A stretch of DNA of 64,000 nt, from assembly GCF_048569485.1 (NCBI RefSeq), contig NC_134357.1, forward strand, positions 234,084,735 to 234,148,734, in the 5' to 3' direction. Below, piece after piece: positions 21,401-29,379 of this stretch. The stretch is from Anomaloglossus baeobatrachus (Eukaryota; Chordata; Amphibia; Anura; Aromobatidae). Each line of letters begins with the position of its first letter. Position 1 is the stretch's first letter. The notes under the pieces are model-generated. The model was not told the DNA's origin. It did no database searches and saw only the letters and a program-made list of their open reading frames with translations. Position numbers and translations under genes: made by a program.

Positions 21401-22822
21401 CCAAAAATAGGGCAGATCCCTTCCTAGGATCACATCATAGGGAAGAGTATTAATAAGTCCCACCTCATGTTGCACCTGACCGCAAGGAGCTGTGATGGTG
21501 ACTATCCCCGTGGGATAGTCTCGGCGGTCCCCATGTATGCAAACCACCCCCACGGTACGTCCTGTGGCCTTTACTTTAGCCCTTAGGGTTGATCGCACAA
21601 GGGTCACTAAGCTTCCGGAATCCAACAAGCCTGTAACCGGACATCCATTCACCTGAATTTGGCACAAGTGGGGCTCAGTCTCTGGGTAGACCAGGTCAGC
21701 GGTACACACCACCTGAGCATACATTGAACCCCGCCGGGTAACCCCACAATCCATGGGCTCCGTGGTGAGTGGACACTGGGCTTCCATATGTCCCACCCGC
21801 TGGCACCGCCAACATCTAATAGGGAAGGACACCCCCTTGACGAGTTGTCGTTTAGGGTACATAGTTTTCCGGACCTCAGGGACGGAGGGTGCGGCTTCAG
21901 ACGGGACGGTAGCGGACTCCCGCACCGGTGTCAGCGGTGAGTCCTTGGCCCTAGGCTTGGAGGGGCCGGACCGACGGGCGGTACGCAAAGTCTCAGTGTC
22001 CCGTATCAAGTCATGCGTAGCCACATGCCGCTCTACTAGGGACACTAATTGGTCCAGGGTACTCGGGTCACCCTGTCCGACCCACCGTTGAACGGTGACG
22101 GGTAAAGTGCGCACAAAACGATCCACTACTACCCTTTCCACCATTTGCGCCGGGCTCAGAGTGTCAGGCTGCAACCACTTTTTTACAAGATGTAACAAGT
22201 CATAGGCCTGGGAGCGTACGGGTTTGGCTTCCTCATAGAACCACTGATTTACCCGCTGAGCCCGTACATAGGTATTCACCCCCAACCGAGCCAGTATTTC
22301 GGCTTTCAGGGTCACATAGTCAATGGTGTCCTCGGCACAGAGGTCTAGGTACGCTTTTTGGGGTTCCCCCGTCAGATAGGGCGACAATACCTCAGCCCAC
22401 TGCGGGGTCGGCAGCTTTTCCCGCTCAGCCACCCGCTCAAACACCGCCAGGAACGCTTCCACATCATCACCCGGGGTCATCTTTTGCAACGCTTGTCTCA
22501 CCGCTTTCCGGACGCTGCCGTCGTCACCCGGTCCCTGGGTTGTTGCTGCCGGTCCGGCACGGATCGACTTGGCCAGGAGAACCATCTGTTCTTGGTGCCT
22601 TTTTTCTTGCAATTGCAAGGCTTGCTGCTGACGTGCATTGGCCTGATCCATCTGTTCTTGGAATTTTTTTTCCTGCATTTGCAAGGATTGGAGCAGGTGT
22701 GCATTGGTCTGTTGCTGCTGTGCATTAGCCTGAGCCAAATGCTTTAGTATGTCCTCCATGGCGTCGCCGGGTTTGGGCTGTAGTATAGCCGCTCGAATCC
22801 AGGACATGCGCAGCTGGGTCAC
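18341..22822 (-). CDS. Gmr1-type gag-pol polyprotein
   Basis: One frame of 1493 codons. Approximate order: a Gln-rich coiled coil (residues 25-90); a capsid region resembling SCAN (about 115-280, with EPQKAYLDL and QRWVGQGDP); a CCHC zinc knuckle CWRCQRVGHMEAQC near 335; a protease with LLDSGSLVTLV near 400; an integrase with the HHCC zinc site and core (MDLVG, PQTDGLVERFNKTLK) at about 610-830; an RT with TTLDLTKGYWQ, LPFGLHGAPATFQ and YLDDIIIYS at about 1080-1240; an RNase H with QTDASEVGLGAV and TDHSPLVWM to about 1450. Placing integrase before RT is unusual for Gypsy and defines the Gmr1 group. The frame appears whole. Confidence 0.94.
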   Translation of the reverse strand: MTQLRMSWIRAAILQPKPGDAMEDILKHLAQANAQQQQTNAHLLQSLQMQEKKFQEQMDQANARQQQALQLQEKRHQEQMVLLAKSIRAGPAATTQGPGDDGSVRKAVRQALQKMTPGDDVEAFLAVFERVAEREKLPTPQWAEVLSPYLTGEPQKAYLDLCAEDTIDYVTLKAEILARLGVNTYVRAQRVNQWFYEEAKPVRSQAYDLLHLVKKWLQPDTLSPAQMVERVVVDRFVRTLPVTVQRWVGQGDPSTLDQLVSLVERHVATHDLIRDTETLRTARRSGPSKPRAKDSPLTPVRESATVPSEAAPSVPEVRKTMYPKRQLVKGVSFPIRCWRCQRVGHMEAQCPLTTEPMDCGVTRRGSMYAQVVCTADLVYPETEPHLCQIQVNGCPVTGLLDSGSLVTLVRSTLRAKVKATGRTVGVVCIHGDRRDYPTGIVTITAPCGQVQHEVGLINTLPYDVILGRDLPYFWTLWKGPPKSPQILVSPGPEPYNPESGTPAVGVPMIGTGCEPDRSPLEVLAGEAETVEPIPELEASPDTFGTAQLQDPTLIHARSRVTVVDGVAQLPGAQVRYPHFALKQDLLYRVDEIRGVGVEQLVVPQPYRRRVLDLAHKHLMSGHLGVKKTQERILQRFYWPGVFGEVKRFCETCPECQLTAPLTHFRSPLVTLPIIEVPFERIGMDLVGPLVKSARGHQHILVIVDYATRYPEAIPLRHTAAKLIARELFAVFCRVGLPKEILTDQGTPFMSKVTKELCRLLQIKQLRTSVYHPQTDGLVERFNKTLKTMLKRVISKDGKDWDMMLPYLMFAIREVPQASTGFSPFELLYGRHPRGLLDLAKETWEQEPTPHKSVIEHILGMQNRISAVMPIVKEHLQEAQAAQSGRYNRQATVRTFKPGDRVLVLIPTAESKFLAQWQGPYEIKERVGVVNYKVLQPGRRKPEQIYHVNLLKPWQERENLMAVFSPPPSSSGRSHPAPATSGEDEPEVRIGEALTKTQRREARRLVQQNPDVFSELPGRTSLIRHDIVTEPHLKVRLKSYRVPEARRQAISEEVKTMLRLGVIEKSRSELASPIVLIPKPDGSLRFCNDFRRLNEISKFELYPMPRVDELIDRLGQARYFTTLDLTKGYWQVPLTESAKEKTAFVTPEGLFHYVVLPFGLHGAPATFQRLMDLVLEPHQAYASAYLDDIIIYSSEWQTHLEQVQAVVDALRTAGLTANPKKCALGLTEAHYLGYVIGQGVIKPQINKVEAIQKWPRPLTTKQVRAFLGIVGYYRRFVKDFAGLSAPLTDLLKGKKSVMVRWTPQAEDSFRALKEVLCGQPVLVNPDFRKEFIVQTDASEVGLGAVLSQVVQGEEHPVTFLSRKLTPPERNYSVVEKECLAIKWALESLRYYLLGRQFRLVTDHSPLVWMRSAKERNARVTRWFLSLQNFRFTVEHRAGRLQGNADALSRGPCLMAGVQPRTLELRGGVCETVTGVIYDGRYVSPRLCSLHDNPL

Positions 22823-22876
22823 CAGGGATGGATGCTACACCTCACCGGCTGTCATGCCCGCCGATTCTCCACCATA

Positions 22877-23180
22877 TGCGAGGTAGCGTCGTCGGCTGCG
22901 CTGCAGAAGACACGGGATCCAGGCACCAAGGTTCACAGCACACGGTTTATTCCAAAGAAAAAGTTCACAATAGTACATAGGTGCCTTTCCGGCAGAGAAC
23001 TCAGGGAGATGTGATCACCCCCTCACCCCCGGCACACCTGCCCTTGTTCCTGAATCTATTTATCCCTCCCTTCAGCCTGTAGGGAAAACAGCATTAACCC
23101 TATAGTGGATTATCATGGAGTGAGCACAACCGGGGCGAGACATACCGGCCGTCATAGATAACCCCGGTCACAGTCTCACA
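22877..23180 (-). repeat. 5' LTR of the Gmr1-type element
   Basis: 304 bp copy matching 18118-18421 by eye. It is followed by the duplicated GTGC at 23181. Confidence 0.93.
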
Positions 23181-24165
23181 GTGCGTTGCCTAGGAGATCC
23201 CGGATATGCGTGTTGGTGTTTGAATAGGCGCCGCCGGGTCTCTATCTGTGAATGCGCGCTGCCAAGTACTCCTGAGCATGCGCGCCTGGAACTAGTGTGG
23301 TGTCGCTCGGCCGCCGTCTGTATATGTGCGTTGCCTGAGAGATCCCGGGCATGCGCACTGACCAGCTGACTGTGGCGCCGCTGGGCTTCCGTCTCGGCGT
23401 GCGCGTTGCCTGGGAGATCTTGGGCGTGCGCACCTGGGATATGAATGGCGATGCGGGACCGCCTTGTATACTGGTGGGGCCGGACCCTGGCTTTGCATAA
23501 TGCCCGCAATACACTGGACATATGCACCTGCAGGGAGGCCGATATTTGCGTGATTGATTGATTACACCCAGCTGCTTCTGGTTACTTAAATCCACCGTGA
23601 TATGCAGCTCCATGACGCCTCGCCCTGGACTGTGGCAGCAATATACCTACAGCATTGTCTGTCTGCTATGGATCCTTGCTGATGGCGCCATGGACCTGCA
23701 TATCTGAAACTATATCTCTTTGGGCAAGTACCTTATCGTAAATTATCATATGTTCCATACCACATATGGTGCCCCTTCTTTTAAATTGTTTGTCTTATTG
23801 TAAGTTATTTGGTTGCTGATATAGTGCATTTATCTTTTAGCCTCCTGATGAACCATACGGTGTTTGTATGGGGAAACGCGTTGAGTGGAGATAATCTATT
23901 TTCAATGAAGTTGAAGGCTCACTTTCATCAATAAAAAGGGAATTGTTGGAGAGCACATTTATATACCTCTTTGGAATTATATGGACTGAAATCTTCCTTC
24001 CATACTATGTGGCGCTGCCCGAACCAGTGTGTGTGGTCCCAAAGATAAGTTTGGGCTCTGACTCCATCCCTTATATGTGAACCTTCATTTCTGACAACTG
24101 TATATGTTCATTGTACACATTGTCTCTGTATTTATATGCAAGCGACCGATTTGGTCAATTACTTA
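23181..24165 (+). mobile_element. PLE copy B, second segment (3' non-coding region)
   Basis: Reverse complement of about 10625-11620 of copy A. It includes the degenerate repeats and the hammerhead-like core, and ends at ...ATTACTTA where the Helitron begins. Confidence 0.87.
23840..23887 (+). ncRNA. hammerhead-like ribozyme core in PLE copy B
   Basis: Same arrangement as 10908-10955: GCCTC, CTGATGA, the CCATAC/GTATGG hairpin, GAAA, ACGCGT, then GAGTG. Stem I is slightly weakened compared with copy A (GAGTG instead of GAGGT). The catalytic core bases are unchanged. Confidence 0.68.
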
Positions 24166-24416
24166 TCTATATATATATAATTGCCTTATTCTGTCTGTCT
24201 GTCTGTCTGTCTTGCTCCAAAATTGTGTCCTTACGGTGACACAAAGCTGATTGGCCGCTGGGCTCGCCATGGCCCCGCCCCCCCGCACGGATTGGCTGCT
24301 CACCTCGCCTCGGCTCCGCCCCCCACGGATTGGTCGCTCGCCTCGGCCTGGCCCCGCCCTCCGCATGGATTGGCTGCTCGCCCCGGCCCTCCGCACGCCT
24401 CGGCAGACATAAACTT

Positions 24417-24830
24417 GCGCTGCTGGGATCGTGACGGAGCCGGTGAACGCTGGTAACCATTATACACATCGGGTAACTAAGGTCCCTTAGTTACCCGATG
24501 TGTATCATAGTTACCAGTGTACACCGGCTCTGTCACGATCCCAGCAGCGCCAGACATAACCTTGCGATGCTGGGATCGTGACGGAGCCGGTGAACGCTGG
24601 TAACCATTATACACATCGGGTAACTAAGGTCCCTTGGTTACCCGATGTGTATCATAGTTACCAGTGTACACCGGCTCCGTCACGATCCCAGCAGCGCTAG
24701 ACATAACCTTGCGATGCTGGGATCTTGACGGAGCCCGTGAACGCTGGTAACCATTATACACATCGGGTAACTAAGGTCCCTTAGTTACCCGATGTGTATC
24801 ATAGTTACCAGCGTACACCGGCTCCCGGTA
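24417..24830. repeat. three tandem near-perfect palindromes inside the Helitron
   Basis: Each unit of about 130-145 bp can fold into a hairpin whose arms run from GCTGGGATCGTGACGGAGCC through GGTAACCATTATACACATCG to the centre CTAAGGTCCCTTAG. Hairpin 1 spans about 24417-24550, hairpin 2 about 24560-24700, and hairpin 3 about 24710-24830 with a shortened right arm. Confidence 0.85.
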
Positions 24831-24937
24831 CACGTGCAGGGAGCCGGCATTATACTCCTCTCCCCCCAGGACTCCTCCTCCTATTACAGTCCTCCTATTA
24901 TACTCCTCTCTGAGTATAATAGAACTATTATAGCATG

Positions 24938-25760
24938 GGGGATGTAGCACGATGGGGGATGTAGCACGATGGGGGGTGCGCAGCATGGGGGATGTAGCAC
25001 GATGGGGAGTGCGCAGCATGGGGGATGAAGCACAATGGGGAGTGCGCAGCATGGGGGATGTAGCACGATGGGGAGTGCGCAGCATGGGGGATGTAGCACG
25101 ATGGGGAGTGCGCAGCATGGGGGATGTAGCACGATGGGGGATGTAGCACGATGGGGGGGTGCCCAGCATGGGGGATGTAGCACGATGGGGAGTGCGCAGC
25201 ATGGGGGATGTAGCACGATGGGGAGTGCGCAGCATGGGGGATGTAGCACGATGGGGAGTGCGCAGCATAGGGGATGGAGCACGATGGGGAGTGCGCAGCA
25301 TGGGGGATGTAGCACGATGGGAAGTGCGCAGCATGGGGGATGTAGCACGATGGGGAGTGCGCAGCATGGGGGATGTAGCACGATGGGGAGTGCGCAGCAT
25401 GGGGGATGTAGCACGATGGGGAGTGCGCAGCATGGCGGATGGAGCACGATGGCGGGTGCGCAGCATGGGGGATGGAGCATGATGGGGAGTGCGCAGCATG
25501 GAGGATGGAGCACGATGGGGAGTGCGCAGCATGGGGGATGGAGCACGATGGGGGGTGCGCAGCATGGGGGATGGAGCACGATGGGGGATGCGCAGCATGG
25601 GGGGATGGAGCACGATGGGGAATGCGCAGCATAGGGGATGGAGCACGATGGGGGGTGGGCAGCATGGGGGATGGGGCACGATGGGGGGTGCGCAGCATGG
25701 GGGATGGGGCACGATGGGGGGTGCGCAGCATGGGGGATGGAGCACGATGGGAGGTGCACA
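24938..25760. repeat. 33 bp minisatellite inside the Helitron
   Basis: About 25 units of a 33 bp motif containing gcgcagcatgggggatgtag and cacgatgggg. Left units have 'gatgtag', right units 'gatggag'. Because 33 is divisible by three, frames stay open on both strands (11-residue repeats such as MGDVARWGVRS). Not a gene. Confidence 0.92.
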
Positions 25761-25774
25761 CCTTCCCCCAACAC

Positions 25775-26110
25775 ACACACACACAACACACCACACACAC
25801 ACTGGGAACCACAAACACCGCCATACACAGACACCCACACACACAGACAACACTGCACACAAACAACACCCAACACACAAACACCGCGGCATACATAAAT
25901 ATACGCACATACCGCACAACACACACATTGCACAAAACATACCTCCCCCCAAAACACACCACACCCACACAAACCACGCAACACACACACACACAACGCG
26001 ACAGACACACAGCGCTCCACAAACAACGCAACACACGCAACACACATACAACACCGCTCTCACCCCCCGCCACACCCAGACAACACCCAGAACATGTACA
26101 GCGCCCTACA
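25775..26110. repeat. CA-rich simple sequence
   Basis: Irregular ACACAC-rich tract following the minisatellite, then a TA run near 26140-26163. No coding signal. Confidence 0.8.
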
Positions 26111-26209
26111 CAAACACTTGGTAACTACACACAACAACATCTATATATATATATATATATATATAACAAAAATCATACATGAACTACACAATACGTAAAT
26201 TCTAGAATA

Positions 26210-26228
26210 CCCGATGCGTAGAATCGGG
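26210..26228 (+). terminator. Helitron 3' terminal hairpin
   Basis: CCCGAT and ATCGGG pair around a 7-base loop, 11 bases before the terminal CTAG. In Helitrons this hairpin marks the end of rolling-circle transposition. Confidence 0.85.
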
Positions 26229-26239
26229 CCACCTTCTAG

Positions 26240-26318
26240 TACTTGTATATGCACGTTGGTGGTATGTTACCTTAATCTTAAATAAAAATGTAATAATTTG
26301 GAATAATTGAACTATTTA
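26240..26318 (+). mobile_element. PLE copy B, final segment
   Basis: Continues copy B after the Helitron. It ends about 45 bases earlier than the copy A 3' end, and the target duplication CCATTTATCTGAGAG follows at 26319-26333. Confidence 0.8.
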
Positions 26319-26333
26319 CCATTTATCTGAGAG

Positions 26334-27215
26334 CCCTAATTATACATTGGAATTTTGTATTACTTTTTATTATTTCTAATAAAAATAGTTTTTTATTGCC
26401 ACATATTTCTTCTTTAGAAATCCAGCCTCTGTTTTCCATGTGTTATAATACATAATCAGAACAGAGGCAACATTTGTCTGTGGAACAAACCAAGTTTTGT
26501 TTTTTTCTATAAGCCCATGATAATTTTTTAATTAGTATCTTACACAATAAATTATACGTATATATTTGACCGTTTCCTAGAATAATTTGCAGTTGGAGAT
26601 TTGTTGCACAATATTATTAGAAAATTTGTACCACTATCCGTTAGTGTAGACCTCTTCATGGCCGACCGCTTCTTCTGTATGGTGGTTCAGTGGGTGTATT
26701 GGAATCATACTACAGTACTGTAGTAATCGCCTCAAGCCCACATTGTACACATCTGATTTTATTCTCACTGAAGAATGGCAATGCATCCATGGAGAACGTG
26801 CAATCTCTGCTTTTTTTTGTATTTTATGCCACAAATTATTAGAAAGCCTCTATGATAAAGGTTTTGCTTATGGATGCAGTATTTCAGGGTTTGGTCACAG
26901 AGATCAGATACACTTGGGATTTTCCAGATTAAAACTGTGGAGTATATTACAGTACTATCAATGTGGATGACACTTTACCAATTCTCATCTTATTTGCTGT
27001 TTGAAGAAATGCCAATTTTGCAGCAAATTCCCTGGGAGTCTTTAACCTTTCTTTTGCAATTTACATCCCGTGTAGATATACCCTGATGGGTTTAATGGCA
27101 ATGAAGACTTTTTAATCAAACTCCATTCTCAGACAGTTCAGTTAGACGTGTTATCACTGTTGATAGATAACTTGCTGCATTTCTTAACATTCCCAGCACA
27201 TATACTTACTTAGGG
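26334..27215. other. AT-rich stretch, no feature recognised
   Basis: Short open frames on both strands around 26630-27086 show no recognisable family or splice context. Nothing else is supported here. Confidence 0.4.
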
Positions 27216-27535
27216 TGACAAAAGACCTAGGTCCATCCAGTTCAACCTTCCTCCACCAATTCTACATTTTGTCCCTAAATTATGTAGAAACCACAATGTT
27301 GTGTGAACTGAGGAAATCATCCAGCCCTTTTTTGAAAGCTGTTATAGTATCTGCCATTACTACCTCTTGTGGTAGGGCATTCCACAGTCTGACTGCTCTA
27401 ACTGTAAAGAACCCTTTCCTATTTAGCTGCCGGAATCGCCTTTCTTCCACTCGCAGTGAATGCCCTCTGGTCCTTAGTATTGTTCATGAGGTTTTTTTAG
27501 TTCAATTTCTTGATTATCTAATTCTGTCATGAGGG
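27216..27535. repeat. interspersed repeat with 'gacctaggtccat' start
   Basis: Contains 'aaaagacctaggtccatcca', 'ttcaaccttcctccacca' and 'ggtagggcattccaca', phrases of a family abundant in amphibian genomes as I recall. A shorter piece of the same start is at 49080-49150. The family name is not certain. Confidence 0.5.
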
Positions 27536-27725
27536 AATCAACGCTTGTAGGACCTCGGCTTTTCATTCATAGAGGCACTGACTGAGCAGCTTCAGTTACC
27601 GCCTAGTAATGAGTAACGGCTATAAGCATGCCCCAGCACTGACTGACAGCCGGCTCAGCCTTGCATCAGTGCACAGACTGCTGTCAGTCAGTGTCTGGGT
27701 GTGATTACAACCACCGTTCATTATA

Positions 27726-29377
27726 CAGTTAGGTCCAGAAATATTTGGACAGTGACACAATTTTTGCGAGTTGGGCTCTGCATGCCACCACATTGGATTT
27801 GAAATGAAACCTCTACAACAGAATTCAAGTGCAGATTGTAACGTTTAATTTGAAGGTTTGAACAAAAATATCTGATAGAAATTGTAGGAATTGTACACAT
27901 TTCTTTACAAACACTACACATTTTAGGAGGTCAAAAGTAATTGGACAAATAAACCAAACCCAAACAAAATATTTTTATTTTCAATATTTTGTTGCGAATC
28001 CTTTGGCGGCAATCACTGCCTTAAGTCTGGAACCCATGGACATCACCAAACACTGGGTTTCCTCCTTCTTAATGCTTTGCCAGGCCTTTACAGCCGCAGC
28101 CTTCAGGTCTTGCTTGTTTGTGGGTCTTTCCGTCTTAAGTCTGGATTTGAGCAAGTGAAATGCATGCTCAATTGGGTTAAGATCTGGTGATTGACTTGGC
28201 CATTGCAGAATGTTCCACTTTTTTGCACTCATGAACTCCTGGGTAGCTTTGGCTGTATGCTTGGGGTCATTGTCCATCTGTACTATGAAGCGCCGTCCGA
28301 TCAACTTTGCGGCATTTGGCTGAATCTGGGCTGAAAGTATATCCCGGTACACTTCAGAATTCATCCGGCTACTCTTGTCTGCTGGTATGTCATCAATAAA
28401 CATAAGTGACCCAGTGCCATTGAAAGCCATGCATGCCCATGCCATCACGTTGCCTCCACCATGTTTTACAGAGGATGTGGTGTGCCTTGGATCATGTGCC
28501 GTTCCCTTTCTTCTCCAAACTTTTTTCTTCCCATCATTCTGGTACAGGTTGATCTTTGTCTCATCTGTCCATAGAATACTTTTCCAGAACTGAGCTGGCT
28601 TCATGAGGTGTTTTTCAGCAAATTTAACTCTGGCCTGTCTATTTTTGGAATTGATGAATGGTTTGCATCTAGATGTGAACCCTTTGTATTTACTTTCATG
28701 GAGTCTTCTCTTTACTGTTGACTTAGAGACAGATACACCTACTTCACTGAGAGTGTTCTGGACTTCAGTTGATGTTGTAAATGGGTTCTTCTTCACCAAA
28801 GAAAGTATGTGGCGATCATCCACCACTGTTGTCATCCGTGGACGCCCAGGCCTTTTTGAGTTCCCAAGCTCACCAGTCAATTCCTTTTTTCTCAGAATGT
28901 ACCCGACTGTTGATTTTGCTACTCCAAGCATGTCTGCTATCTCTCTGATGGATTTTTTCTTTTTTTTCAGCCTCAGGATGTTCTGCTTCACCTCAATTGA
29001 GAGTTCCTTAGACCGCATGTTGTCTGGTCACAGCAACAACTTCCAAATGCAAAACCACACACCTGTAATCATCCCCAGACCTTTTAACTACTTCATTGAT
29101 TACAGGTTAACGAGGGAGACGCCTTCAGAGTTAATTGCAGCCCTTAGAGTCCCTTGTCCAATTACTTTTGGTCCCTTGAAAAAGAGGAGGCTATGCATTA
29201 CAGAGCTATGATTCCTAAACCCTTTCTCCGATTTGGATGTGAAAACTCTCATATTGCAGCTGGGAGTGTGCACTTTCAGCCCATATTATATATATAATTG
29301 TATTTCTGAACATGTTTTTGTAAACAGCTAAAATAACAAAACTTGTGTCACTGTCCAAATATTTCTGGCCCTGACTG
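27726..29377 (-). mobile_element. Tc1-like DNA transposon, copy 2, looks complete
   Basis: 1652 bp between TA dinucleotides at 27724-27725 and 29378-29379. Inverted ends match those of copy 1 (CAGTTAGGTCCAGAAATA and CAGTCAGGGCCAGAAATA). It carries an uninterrupted transposase on the minus strand. Differences from copy 1 are few by eye, including a shorter TA run near 29287. Confidence 0.94.
27981..29018 (-). CDS. Tc1-like transposase, 345 residues, open
   Basis: Cut-and-paste transposase of the Tc1/mariner superfamily. The length matches the family norm of about 340 residues. Residues about 1-60 form the paired-like helix-turn-helix DNA-binding region with a lysine run (LKKKKKSIREIADMLGVAK). 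The linker KRPGRPRMTTVVDD follows near 56-70. The DD34E catalytic triad is visible as ILWTDETKI (first Asp), IVQMDNDPKHTA (second Asp) and SPDLNPIEHAF (Glu). The protein ends in KGFATKY. The start Met follows a short leader after the right inverted repeat. No lesion is seen, so this copy could encode a full enzyme, though activity is not shown. Confidence 0.93.
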   Translation of the reverse strand: MRSKELSIEVKQNILRLKKKKKSIREIADMLGVAKSTVGYILRKKELTGELGNSKRPGRPRMTTVVDDRHILSLVKKNPFTTSTEVQNTLSEVGVSVSKSTVKRRLHESKYKGFTSRCKPFINSKNRQARVKFAEKHLMKPAQFWKSILWTDETKINLYQNDGKKKVWRRKGTAHDPRHTTSSVKHGGGNVMAWACMAFNGTGSLMFIDDIPADKSSRMNSEVYRDILSAQIQPNAAKLIGRRFIVQMDNDPKHTAKATQEFMSAKKWNILQWPSQSPDLNPIEHAFHLLKSRLKTERPTNKQDLKAAAVKAWQSIKKEETQCLVMSMGSRLKAVIAAKGFATKY

Positions 29378-29379
29378 TA

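Larger units (their letters stand above)
18118..23180 (-). mobile_element. Gmr1-type Ty3/Gypsy LTR retrotransposon, looks whole
   Basis: Two 304 bp LTRs (TG...CA) bound a single long minus-strand polyprotein. A 4 bp duplication GTGC lies at 18114-18117 and 23181-23184, and the undisturbed PLE sequence near 11605-11625 shows the site with one GTGC. Next to the 5' LTR (below 22877) the minus strand has a TGGTGGAGAATC-type primer-binding candidate. Next to the 3' LTR is a G-rich polypurine tract (complement of 18422-18433). The pol order is protease, integrase, RT, RNase H, as in the Gmr1 group. The LTRs look identical by eye and no break is seen, so the insertion is young. Confidence 0.93.
24166..26239 (+). 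mobile_element. non-autonomous Helitron
   Basis: Starts TCTATATATATATAATTGCC, runs into a CTGT repeat, and ends CTAG. A hairpin CCCGAT/ATCGGG (26210-26228) lies 11 bases before the end. It sits exactly between A (24165) and T (26240) with no target duplication; copy A (around 10625) and the repeat at 15520 show the joined site ATTACTTATACTTG. These are the diagnostic Helitron features. No Rep-helicase is encoded. The cargo is three long hairpins, a 33 bp minisatellite and a CA-rich tract. Confidence 0.93.
10506..26318. mobile_element. composite Penelope-like element: inverted pair A(-)/B(+) with nested insertions
   Basis: Copy A (10506-15577, minus) and copy B (from 15578, plus) meet head-to-head, both truncated at their 5' sides. 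Their outer ends are the corresponding 3' ends, and the pair is flanked by one 14-15 bp duplication. This points to one integration event. Copy B is split by a Gmr1-type LTR element (18118-23180) and a Helitron (24166-26239). PLEs are retroelements whose reverse transcriptase is related to telomerase; many carry a C-terminal GIY-YIG endonuclease, and they are known to insert as tandem or inverted partial copies. Confidence 0.85.

Noticed and set aside
18341-22822. Host SCAN-domain gene
   Set aside because: The frame is flanked by LTRs and contains protease, integrase, RT and RNase H; it belongs to the retrotransposon.
24938-25760. CRISPR array
   Set aside because: Units are contiguous with no unique spacers, and the context is vertebrate transposon DNA.
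24771-26182. Open frames of up to 434 codons on both strands
   Set aside because: They are produced by a 33 bp tandem repeat (a multiple of three) and a CA-rich tract inside a Helitron.
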